Source: UBA9647 sp963739335 (GTDB taxonomy: Bacteria > Bacteroidota > Ignavibacteria > UBA10030). From it: a stretch of DNA of 64,000 bases. Below the pieces are notes generated by a model. That model did not search any database. It worked only from the letters and a program-made list of their open reading frames with translations, and had not been told where the DNA came from. A program made the position numbers and the translations under genes. The stretch is from the NCBI GenBank assembly GCA_963739335.1, contig CAVUAC010000082.1:1-64000 (forward strand), written 5' to 3'. Shown piece after piece: positions 49,902-57,683 of the stretch (its first letter is position 1; each line of letters begins with the position of its first letter).

Positions 49902-51773
49902 ATGGGAACGACGATTCATTTTGCGGATAAAGAGCTCCTGCCAATCTGGAAAAAGGTACAGCGAGGTGAGCGGCTGGAGTTGGAAGACGGCGTGAAGATG
50001 TTCAGGACGACCGACGTGATCTCCCTTGGCAAGATGGCTCATTTCGTGCAGAGGGAACGCAGCGGAGATGCGGTCTACTATGCGCTCAATCAGAAGATCG
50101 AGCCGACGAACATATGCATCCTGGCCTGCAAGTTCTGCGATTTTGCGACAAAGGCCGGTCGGCCCGATGCCTACGAGATGACGATCCAGAACATTCTTCA
50201 GAAGCTCCCGCCCGAGATCAACGAAGTCCACATTACAGGGGGCTTGCATCCGACGTGGGAATGGGAATACTACCTCGAGATGCTCAGGCAGATCAGGCGG
50301 CAGTATCCGAACGTCGATATCAAGGCATTTACAGCTGTCGAAATAGATTTCTTCCACAAGAAATTCAAACTTTCGATCGAGGAAGTCCTCCGCCAACTGA
50401 AGGAGGCGGGTTTGCGCACGATGCCCGGCGGTGGTGCAGAAGTGTTTTCCGAGCGCGTGCGGAAGCGCCTCTTCAGCTCGAAGATCGGTGCGAAGGCGTG
50501 GCTGGATATCCATCGTGCAGCTCATCGGCTTGGAATTCCCACGAACAGCACGATCCTCTACGGCCACATCGAAACACTCGAAGAGCGCGTCGAGCACATG
50601 ATGAAGCTTCGAGTTTTGCAGGATGAGACGAGGGGATTCCTGACGTTCATCCCCCTCGCGTTCCAGCCCGGCGATACCGGCATCAAACCGGCCAATCGTT
50701 TCACCTCGGCGATCGACGATCTCAAGATGATCGCCGTCTCCAGATTGATGCTCGACAACTTCCCGCACATCAAAGCGTACTGGGTGATGTTGACGGAAGA
50801 GGTGGCCTCGGTTGCACTGAACTTTGGGGCTGACGATTTGGATGGCACCGTGGGTGGCGAGAAGATCGCACATGATGCGGGCGCTATTACGCCGATGCAG
50901 CTGACGAAAGAAAAGCTCATCAAGATTATTCGGGATGCAGGCAAAATCCCTGTCGAAAGGGATGTGTATTACGACCCGTTGAACGTCTATACTTCAGACG
51001 TTGTGGGTAAGATCCCTTACCTGAATTCGGTGCCTTTCTACTACCACCTGGAGAAGCGGCAATTCAAAATCCTTCCGGTCGCCCCGAGGCGGATGGGCCT
51101 ATTGTCGAGGAGCGATCAGATCGATGCCGGCTTGTTCTCTCTGGCTGACTATCTGCGCCAAAAGGACACACTGACGTTACTACCGTATTGCATTGCCACC
51201 CGAGACCAGGTGAAGAGCGTGATGCTTTTCTCGAACCACGGATGGCGGGAGTTGGCCGGCAAGAGAATCGGTATCGTCGATGATACTGCCACGTCCGTCA
51301 AGCTCCTCCAGGTCCTGCTCGAAAAGAAGTACGGTGTGAAAGCCGAATTCGAGCGCCTGCATGCAGGTGTCAACAGCTATGAAGGTCTTGATGCGGTCCT
51401 GCTGATTGGTGACGAAGCGCTGAGGCATATGAAAACAGGTCTGCAAAGCTTCGAGCTTGTCTATGACCTGGCGACAGAGTGGTATGATTGGCAAAAGCTC
51501 CCATTCGTCTTTGCGGTGTGGGCAGTCAGGAAATCACTCCCTCAAGAGAAGAGAGACGAGCTGTCTTCCATCATTCAGGATGCGTTGCTGAAAGGTGAGG
51601 ATGATCTTGAGGGCATCAGCCGCTCCCATGCAACCCGCATCGGGCTCACGATTGAAGAGGGGACGGAGTACTTGGAAGGATTCAACTATCGTCTCGGGGA
51701 ACGCGAGCGTGAAGCGATGGAGGTCTTCGAAGGCTTGTTGACCATGGTCGAGAGCAGAGTGGAAAGGAACTGA
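49902..51773 (+). CDS. mqnE: Fused aminofutalosine synthase (MqnE) and chorismate dehydratase (MqnA)
   Basis: Two consecutive menaquinone enzymes in one chain of 623 residues. Residues about 1-360 are a radical-SAM MqnE with NICILACKFCDF (CxxxCxxC), ITGGLHPTWEWEYYLEML and GGGAEVF; it joins 3-[(1-carboxyvinyl)oxy]benzoate with SAM to give aminofutalosine. Residues about 368-620 are an MqnA/VitK2-type domain starting GKIPYLNSVPFYY; it dehydrates chorismate to the enol ether used by MqnE. The ATG at 49902 follows AGGGAAAG. The gene starts 11 bases after ubiD. Usually these are separate genes; the linker is only about 10 residues, and there is no stop or frame break. Confidence 0.92.
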   Translation: MGTTIHFADKELLPIWKKVQRGERLELEDGVKMFRTTDVISLGKMAHFVQRERSGDAVYYALNQKIEPTNICILACKFCDFATKAGRPDAYEMTIQNILQKLPPEINEVHITGGLHPTWEWEYYLEMLRQIRRQYPNVDIKAFTAVEIDFFHKKFKLSIEEVLRQLKEAGLRTMPGGGAEVFSERVRKRLFSSKIGAKAWLDIHRAAHRLGIPTNSTILYGHIETLEERVEHMMKLRVLQDETRGFLTFIPLAFQPGDTGIKPANRFTSAIDDLKMIAVSRLMLDNFPHIKAYWVMLTEEVASVALNFGADDLDGTVGGEKIAHDAGAITPMQLTKEKLIKIIRDAGKIPVERDVYYDPLNVYTSDVVGKIPYLNSVPFYYHLEKRQFKILPVAPRRMGLLSRSDQIDAGLFSLADYLRQKDTLTLLPYCIATRDQVKSVMLFSNHGWRELAGKRIGIVDDTATSVKLLQVLLEKKYGVKAEFERLHAGVNSYEGLDAVLLIGDEALRHMKTGLQSFELVYDLATEWYDWQKLPFVFAVWAVRKSLPQEKRDELSSIIQDALLKGEDDLEGISRSHATRIGLTIEEGTEYLEGFNYRLGEREREAMEVFEGLLTMVESRVERN

Positions 51774-51814
51774 ACGCCAGCTTGCTGCATCTGTACTGAG
51801 AGTTGATTCACGCT

Positions 51815-52663
51815 ATGTCAGAGAGTTTACTTCAGAGATTCGAACGACTTGTTGAAGAGGGCGCGAAGCTGACACCACTTGGAGGCTTCGACTTCTCTGG
51901 CTACAATGCCCGGCTGCAGGAAAAGTACCTGGCCTGGCGAAGGGCGTGTTTGGAATCCCTGGAGCTCGTCGGCCCAATTGGTGTTCCGTACAAGAACAAG
52001 ATCGCCGGGGACGCAAATGGGGCGTACTTCTATCAGGCATCGGCGCACTTGATTCTCTCGAGCGTTAAAGAGTTGTTCGAGAAAGTGAAAGCCTCGCCTG
52101 AGCTGGCGGCAGAGCCAGTTCCCGTAGAAGCCACACCGGCGCCATCTGTACCCCCTCCAGGTCCATCGCAGACGAGCACCGGGACGAGGACACTGAAGCC
52201 GCCGCCAAAACCCGGGTCAGCTGCTCCGGCAGCTCCTGCGCAAGCCGCATCGCCTCCAGTATTGGCGCGCGCTTCGCCGCGCAAGGTCTATGTCATCGGG
52301 GAGGGAACCGACCCGCTTCGGCAACAGCTTGCCATCTTCCTCGATGAGATTGGCATTGCGGAGATTCCGATCGATCGGAACCATGGGGAGATGATTGCGC
52401 TGGACACCATTGCAGACAACCCCGGTGCAAGTTTCGCTTTCTTCGTTTTCACCAGCGATGATTTGACCTATGCCATGTTCGAACTTGGGCATTTCGTCGG
52501 CAAGCTCGGAAAGAACCACGTGATGGTGCTGCATATGACGGACGTTGAAGTCCCGAAAAACATGCCGGGCGTATTGATTAAGCCCATTGTTGTCAAGCTC
52601 GAGGAAGCAAGCCTGAGCATCATGAGGGAATTGAAAACTGCTGGATACGTTGTGTCATTGTGA
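51815..52663 (+). CDS. TIR-like nucleotide-binding (PF10137/CAP12-type) protein of unknown function
   Basis: A 282-residue protein lying inside the menaquinone operon, 41 bases after the MqnE-MqnA gene. Residues 1-95 form a helical domain (ending SAHLILSSVKELFEKVK) that I do not recognise. Residues 96-155 are a Pro/Ala-rich linker. Residues about 157-282 resemble the predicted TIR-like domain found in CAP12/Pycsar-type proteins: KVYVIGEGTDPLR, a middle FFVFTSDD, and FELGHFVGKLGKNHV with Glu223. The family RARQN segment before this Glu is not conserved (TYAM instead), so activity is uncertain. It could be an NAD- or nucleotide-responsive regulator; that is inference. Confidence 0.7.
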   Translation: MSESLLQRFERLVEEGAKLTPLGGFDFSGYNARLQEKYLAWRRACLESLELVGPIGVPYKNKIAGDANGAYFYQASAHLILSSVKELFEKVKASPELAAEPVPVEATPAPSVPPPGPSQTSTGTRTLKPPPKPGSAAPAAPAQAASPPVLARASPRKVYVIGEGTDPLRQQLAIFLDEIGIAEIPIDRNHGEMIALDTIADNPGASFAFFVFTSDDLTYAMFELGHFVGKLGKNHVMVLHMTDVEVPKNMPGVLIKPIVVKLEEASLSIMRELKTAGYVVSL

Positions 52664-52672
52664 GAAGGGTCT

Positions 52673-53770
52673 ATGACGGTCGAGGGAATTCAGGAAAGAG
52701 TACGTAAGGGAAAGCGCATCACGCGCGAAGAGGGGGTCTTTCTTCTGCGGAATGCTGAACTGTTGGACCTGGGTGCCCTAGCCAACGAGATCCGGTTCAA
52801 GAAGAACCATGAGCGATACGTAACGTACCTGCTGGACACCAATCCGAACTACTCCAACGTTTGCACAGTAGACTGCATCTTCTGTGCATTCTACCGGCAT
52901 CCTGGCCAGGAGGGGGAATATACCTACAGCGTCGATCACATGATCCAGAAGGTCAAAGAGGCTGCAGCTCAAGGCGCGACGACGGTGTTGCTGCAGGGTG
53001 GCGTACATCCTTCGTTGCCGTTCGATTACTATCTTGAGATGGTGCGCCGGACCGTGGCCGAGGTTCCGCAAATTCATCCACACTTCTTCTCGACATCTGA
53101 AATCGTCGGGATGTCACAAATTTCGGGGCTGTCGATCAAGTTGGTGCTGGAGCAGTTGTGGAAGGCAGGCCTCAGGACGATACCAGGAGGAGGTGCCGAG
53201 ATCCTCTCTGACCGTGTGAAGAAGAAAATCAGCAGTAAGAAAGGGACGTCGGAGGATTGGCTGAACGTCATGCGTGAAGCTCACCGTATCGGCTACAAGT
53301 CGACAGCCACAATGATGTACGGGCATCTCGAGACAGAGGAGGACATCGTCGAGCATCTCGAGAGGATCCGCTCCCTCCAGGACGAGACCGGAGGGTTCAC
53401 CGCATTCGTTCCCTGGTCTTTCAAACCTGGCAACACGCCGCTCGAGAAGATCATACCGACCTACGCAAGCCCGACTCGCTATCTTCAAATCATTGCATTT
53501 TCCCGGATCTATCTCGACAACTTCCCGCACGTTCAAGCTTCCTGGTTTTCCGAAGGCAAGAAGACGGGGCAGATTGCACTTCACTTTGGAGCGGACGATT
53601 TTGGAGGGACATTGATGGAAGAGAATGTGCACGCGGCGGCCAACTTCGTGAACAAAACGAACACGCAGGAGTGCATTCAGTTGATCCACGAAGCGGGCTT
53701 TGCGGCCGCTCAGAGAACCACCCTCTACGAGATTCTGGAGGTCGCGCAACCGGCCGAGGTTGCCGCCTGA
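52673..53770 (+). CDS. mqnC: Cyclic dehypoxanthinyl futalosine synthase
   Basis: Radical-SAM enzyme converting dehypoxanthine futalosine to its cyclic form in the futalosine menaquinone pathway. The 365 residues have the cluster motif CTVDCIFCAF (CxxxCxxC) near 65, TTVLLQGGVHPSLPFDYYLEM, GLRTIPGGGAEIL and a late AANFVNKTNTQECIQLI. It is a paralog of the MqnE half of the fusion upstream. It begins 9 bases after the TIR-like gene, so the TIR-like protein is bracketed by mqn genes. Confidence 0.93.
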   Translation: MTVEGIQERVRKGKRITREEGVFLLRNAELLDLGALANEIRFKKNHERYVTYLLDTNPNYSNVCTVDCIFCAFYRHPGQEGEYTYSVDHMIQKVKEAAAQGATTVLLQGGVHPSLPFDYYLEMVRRTVAEVPQIHPHFFSTSEIVGMSQISGLSIKLVLEQLWKAGLRTIPGGGAEILSDRVKKKISSKKGTSEDWLNVMREAHRIGYKSTATMMYGHLETEEDIVEHLERIRSLQDETGGFTAFVPWSFKPGNTPLEKIIPTYASPTRYLQIIAFSRIYLDNFPHVQASWFSEGKKTGQIALHFGADDFGGTLMEENVHAAANFVNKTNTQECIQLIHEAGFAAAQRTTLYEILEVAQPAEVAA

Positions 53771-53836
53771 CCTTGCTACATCTCGAGCTCTCTCAAACCC
53801 GTTGCGGTTGTCCTTCTGCAAGCGATCGAGCGGAGA

Positions 53837-54443
53837 ATGCGCAAGAAACATCGCAGCGTCCGAATTGGCGCCTCACTGGCCCTTCTTGTTTGTGCCCTTC
53901 TTGCACCCAACCTGCTGGCAGCACGCAGAAGCGCTTCACGGTCTTTGTTTCCGTTGTCGAAGTGCGATCATGCCGCGACTCAGGATACAACACATCGACC
54001 GCAGGAAAAGAAGTCGCCTCCGCCCAAGTCTGAAGTTGACCGGACGCAATCAGGTTTCATTAAAAAACCATCCATACGAACATCCTCCGGCGTCATCGGC
54101 CTGGTGGATTTTCTCGAGGGCCATTTGCCGGAGTTGACGTTCGAATCGGCCGATTCCCTGGCGCGACAATACCCTGAGCTCAAGGACTACCTCTTGAAGG
54201 AAAGCATCATTCAAGGAGCGCTGCGGGAGGACGCGCGATACACCGAGATGACAAAATCGCTGCGGCGAGCATTCAGTGACTTTGGTCCGTACTCAGAACT
54301 GGAAGCCCAAGTGAGAAGGAATCAACAGGTCTACGGAGTACCCGAACAATCCGATGCGACCGCCGCCGATGCCGAACCAGATCAACCTCTTCGATCTGGC
54401 GGCAGCCATTTCCAACTTGTTGCGTCTGCTTGGGGCGAAGTGA
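53837..54443 (+). CDS. Secreted protein of unknown function, apparent frameshift near 54335
   Basis: Starts with ATG 53837 and a signal peptide (about 1-30, ending in an alanine-rich ALLAPNLLAA). A polar, Pro/Lys-rich region follows, then a helical part (LVDFLEGHLPELTFESADSL, SELEAQVRRNQQVY). Read literally, the frame runs 325 bases into the antisense of a real gene and loses protein character. Removing one G at 54335-54336 gives a Pro-rich linker and a C-terminal amphipathic NLFDLAAAISNLLRLLGAK, ending at 54443. That lies 33 bases from the convergent gene, with 201 residues. I do not recognise the family. It follows mqnC on the same strand. Confidence 0.6.
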
Positions 54444-54476
54444 AGCGAAGGGAGATGATGGGGAGTAGCAAAGTCC

Positions 54477-55397
54477 TCAGGCTCCGACGAGGGCGTTCGC
54501 GTTTTCGTAGAAGATCTTTTTCCCGTCAGCAAGCGGGAGCCTCATCTCTTGGACCAGCTTCGTCTGGTTGTCGACGATATCATATCGGTAGCCTCGGGGG
54601 AACATTCCGGAATCCGATCCGAAGAGAATTCTGCCTGACCCGAACGCAGCCAGAGCTTTCTGAAACACAGTCCGGAGGTCGGGTTTGGAGGGATGATCGG
54701 CCATCCATGAGTTGGAACCTGCAGTGTCGACAGACACGTTTGGGCATTGTTTCCCGACTTCAAGAGTTTCCTCGAACCTCCCGGCACCGAAATTCGGAAT
54801 GATGAACCGGATCCCGTGATATTTCTTTGCCACCGGTATCAAGTCCTTCGGATTGGAAAACTCCTCATTGACGTACGTCTGCAGCCCCGCGTAGTCTCGT
54901 GGTTTCATCGATAACCTGCCGAACTGCACAAACACAACTGCCTTCGTTTCCTGGCAAATCTGATAGAGTGGATCAAGCCACGGATCACCCACATTGATGT
55001 GGTAGAGCGAAGGGTAAAGTAAGATGCCGCGAAGATTTTCCTGCTTGAGCCTCTTCTCGGCATTCGGCAGAAGGAGGTTCGAATTCGGATCGATCATGAA
55101 GAAGCCGGAAAAGCGGGCTGGGAAAGCCTGAACGGCTTTCACGAGGGCGTCTTCATCTCCCGGAATGCTGCTGAACAGCATCAGCCGTTCAATCTTCCAC
55201 TTGTCAATGACTTCGATCCAACGTTTTGCCAGTAGGACGGGGTCCTCGCCCGGGACCTCGATGCGCCCCTTGGCGGCAAGGTTCTTGAGTTCGGCATTAA
55301 TGTCGAGACGATTGATCTTTTGCCGGACGAGAAACTTGAAGTACGAATTTGAATAGAAATGGACGTGAGCGTCGAATATTTTGAAAAGACCGATCAT
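54477..55397 (-). CDS. Amidohydrolase-2 family metal-dependent hydrolase
   Basis: TIM-barrel amidohydrolase (ACMSD/TIM-barrel amidohydrolase_2 family) of 306 residues, starting at ATG 55397, 17 bases after the mqnD stop. Motifs: FDAHVHFYS near the start, a central YPSLYHI and IPNFGAGRF, and LFGSDSGMFPR near the C-terminus carrying the catalytic Asp. Such proteins act as decarboxylases or lactonases. Being last in the menG-mqnD unit suggests, but does not prove, a link to menaquinone or naphthoate metabolism. Confidence 0.85.
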   Translation of the reverse strand: MIGLFKIFDAHVHFYSNSYFKFLVRQKINRLDINAELKNLAAKGRIEVPGEDPVLLAKRWIEVIDKWKIERLMLFSSIPGDEDALVKAVQAFPARFSGFFMIDPNSNLLLPNAEKRLKQENLRGILLYPSLYHINVGDPWLDPLYQICQETKAVVFVQFGRLSMKPRDYAGLQTYVNEEFSNPKDLIPVAKKYHGIRFIIPNFGAGRFEETLEVGKQCPNVSVDTAGSNSWMADHPSKPDLRTVFQKALAAFGSGRILFGSDSGMFPRGYRYDIVDNQTKLVQEMRLPLADGKKIFYENANALVGA

Positions 55398-55413
55398 GGA
55401 ATTGTGGTTGAGC

Positions 55414-56250
55414 TCAGAACAAGTCGAGGTTCGGAATCGCCGGCAGGACACCCCGTTCGGCACCGAGGCGGAAAAGCAATTCCAGTGCCTTCTTTCCGCT
55501 TTCGCCCATGTCCACTGTGAGTTCGCTGACGTACATTTTCACAAACTTCTCGCCGAGTTTTTCGTTGATGCCTCGTCCGTATTGGAGTGAATACGGTATG
55601 GACTCTGACTGATGTGTGTATCCATAATGGATGCTCTGACGAAGACCGAGCGAGATCTTCCGTGCAATTTCTTCTCCGACATCCTTTCGCACAACGTCGA
55701 GTCCAAGAGGAAGTGGAAGACCGTACAGGCGCTCCCACAATTCACCAAAGTCGAGAATCTTGTTGAAACCCTGCTCTTGAAACGTGATCTGGCCTTCGTG
55801 GATCAGCAATCCGGCGTCGAATTCGCCGCTGCTTACCCGGTCCATGATCTGGTCGAACGGTATCTCGCTCTGCTGAATGTCTTCGGTGAAGATCTTGAAC
55901 AGGAGGCTGGCGGTTGTCAGAGCTCCGGGTGTGGCGACTCTTTTCCCTTTCAATTCGTCGAGGGAGCGGTAGTTCTTGGAGACGATCACGGGACCATAGC
56001 CTTCTCCCATGCTGGCCCCGGTTTTCATGGCCCAATACTTATCGGCAACAAAAGCATAGGCATGCGCGGAAATGGCGGTTACCTCCAGTTCCCCGCGAAA
56101 AGCCCGTTCGTTCAGCGTCTGGATGTCTTCAAGATGATGCTGAATGGTAATACCTTCGAGTTTCACTTTCCCGCTGGAGAGACCATAGAACATGAACGCA
56201 TCATCGGGATCGGGGCTATGTCCTACACGTATGATTCTTTCCATCATCAT
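55414..56250 (-). CDS. mqnD: 1,4-dihydroxy-6-naphthoate synthase
   Basis: Converts cyclic dehypoxanthine futalosine to 1,4-dihydroxy-6-naphthoate in the futalosine pathway. The ATG at 56250 overlaps the menG stop (TGATG) and gives 278 residues; longer upstream starts run through menG. The periplasmic-binding-protein-like fold shows GHSPDPDDAFMFYGL near the start, EVTAISAHAYAF, GYGPVIVSK and GALTTASLLF, matching MqnD. It shares a fold with the MqnA half of the fusion. It is the second gene of the minus-strand unit. Confidence 0.93.
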   Translation of the reverse strand: MMMERIIRVGHSPDPDDAFMFYGLSSGKVKLEGITIQHHLEDIQTLNERAFRGELEVTAISAHAYAFVADKYWAMKTGASMGEGYGPVIVSKNYRSLDELKGKRVATPGALTTASLLFKIFTEDIQQSEIPFDQIMDRVSSGEFDAGLLIHEGQITFQEQGFNKILDFGELWERLYGLPLPLGLDVVRKDVGEEIARKISLGLRQSIHYGYTHQSESIPYSLQYGRGINEKLGEKFVKMYVSELTVDMGESGKKALELLFRLGAERGVLPAIPNLDLF

Positions 56251-56996
56251 CACAGTGATGAGTGTGTCGTTTTTTCGGCTTTGTAAATCGTTACGATCCA
56301 CGAGGTCAGGGGGTACTGCCTGACGTCGACAAAACCCGCAGCCTCGAGGACCTTTGTCAGCTCCTCTCCTTCGGGGAATGTTGCTACCGTGCTCGGAAGG
56401 TAGTGGTAAGCCTCATGGCTTTTCGACACTATTCCCCCAAGTTTGGGGAGTATCCTTGTGAAATAGAATGTATAGATCTGTTTGAACGGCGTACGCCGGG
56501 GTTTTGAAAACTCCAGAATCACCGCTGCGCCACCGGGGCGGAGCACGCGATGCATTTCACGGAGTCCTTGATGAAGGTCAGAGAAGTTCCGCACTCCGAA
56601 GGCCACCATAACAGCATCAAAGGAACCGTCGGGGAATCTGAGATGTTCAGCTGATCCTTCTTCGAGTGAGATGACGTCGGCGAGACCGCGCTGCCGTATT
56701 TTCTCGCGCGCGAGCTTCAACATCGCGGGCGACAGGTCGACACCAGAGATCCTTGCTCCGGAAAGAGTGGAGGCCTCGATGGCGAGGTCAGCGGTCCCGG
56801 TCGCCAGGTCCAGAATCGTCCTCGGGTGATACTCCCGCAGAAGGCCGACGGCTTTCTTACGCCATCGTAGATCGAATCCGAGGCTGAGGAAATGATTCAG
56901 GAAATCATAGTGCGGAGCTATGCGATCGAATAACGACCGAACGTACGAATGCTCGTAGGTCTGCCGCTCTGTCGGGATCGTATCGTGCACGGTCAT
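56250..56996 (-). CDS. menG: Demethylmenaquinone methyltransferase
   Basis: Methylates demethylmenaquinone to menaquinone with SAM, the last step of the pathway. UbiE/COQ5 family, 248 residues, with HYDFLNHFLSLGFDLRWRKKAV, the SAM loop ILDLATGTADLA, the family signature region GGAAVILEFSKPR and a C-terminal ILEAAGF-like end. A TTGGAA-17-TATATT promoter lies 54 bases upstream. Overlap with mqnD shows coupling. Confidence 0.94.
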   Translation of the reverse strand: MTVHDTIPTERQTYEHSYVRSLFDRIAPHYDFLNHFLSLGFDLRWRKKAVGLLREYHPRTILDLATGTADLAIEASTLSGARISGVDLSPAMLKLAREKIRQRGLADVISLEEGSAEHLRFPDGSFDAVMVAFGVRNFSDLHQGLREMHRVLRPGGAAVILEFSKPRRTPFKQIYTFYFTRILPKLGGIVSKSHEAYHYLPSTVATFPEGEELTKVLEAAGFVDVRQYPLTSWIVTIYKAEKTTHSSL

Positions 56997-57049
56997 GTCC
57001 GGTCGAGAATCCTCGCTCCTCGTGTACGCTTATTGACACTCGAACACAA

Positions 57050-57078
57050 AATATACGCAACGCTGCCAAGATTTCCAA
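57050..57078 (-). promoter_or_regulatory. Promoter of the minus-strand menG-mqnD unit
   Basis: On the minus strand: TTGGAA at 57078-57073, 17-base spacer, TATATT at 57055-57050. The predicted start near 57043 is about 47 bases before the menG ATG. It has the same architecture as the + strand menaquinone promoter. Confidence 0.6.
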
Positions 57079-57185
57079 CCCGAAACGGACACAGTTGAGT
57101 TGGCGCGAAAATCACGTGCACTCGTTGGCAGTTCGGTGCCGCGTGGTTGCATTTGAGTGCCGCTATTGGTACTTTGCTGCTGAAG

Positions 57186-57683
57186 ATGAAAAGACTCCTC
57201 ATTGTTGCTCTAGCGGTTTTGTCCATGTCCTGCGACCACGGACTGGCGCCACCTCCAAATGTCGAGCCGGGATTCGGAGGGACGGTGTATTTCGAATGGG
57301 GTTCGTGGCCCGCCGCGGATAGTCTTGTCAACCTGTGGATATTCGCATCCGAGCTTTACCCGTTGGATTCAGCGAAGGTGTTCCAGGGTCTGTTCTCAAA
57401 TCCGCCTTTGATCTACCTCTATCCAGCGTTTGACAAGAGTCTCCCTCTGTTTGTTGACTCTGTCTCATATTCCTTCATACTCCCGCCAGGGACCTACAAA
57501 TACGTCGGGGTGATCCAGAGGTTTGCAAACGACATCAACATTCATACGATGAGAGTTGTTGGGATGTATGGCACGAACGACAGTCCTCCCCTGCCAATTC
57601 CCGTGATTGTCAATGAGGCCAATTTTTTCGCCGGAGTTGATTTGAAGGTCAATTTCCGCAAGCCGCCGCCACAGCCATTTTGA
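57186..57683 (+). CDS. Putative lipoprotein preceding a TonB-dependent receptor
   Basis: A 165-residue protein with a lipoprotein signal MKRLLIVALAVLSMSC (lipobox LSMS with Cys16). The mature part is beta-rich (one or two Ig-like or transthyretin-like modules, with SYSFILPPGTYKYVGVIQ), without recognised family motifs. An in-frame upstream ATG at 57147 would add 13 non-hydrophobic residues and is rejected. Its TGA overlaps the next start (TTGA), coupling it to the TonB receptor, so it may be a surface or periplasmic accessory of that transporter. No SusD similarity is seen. Confidence 0.8.
   Translation: MKRLLIVALAVLSMSCDHGLAPPPNVEPGFGGTVYFEWGSWPAADSLVNLWIFASELYPLDSAKVFQGLFSNPPLIYLYPAFDKSLPLFVDSVSYSFILPPGTYKYVGVIQRFANDINIHTMRVVGMYGTNDSPPLPIPVIVNEANFFAGVDLKVNFRKPPPQPF

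Noticed and set aside
54444..54802. Extension of the secreted unknown's literal frame into the amidohydrolase region
   Set aside because: Low-complexity, Arg/Ser-rich translation antisense to a well-supported amidohydrolase; explained by a one-base insertion upstream.
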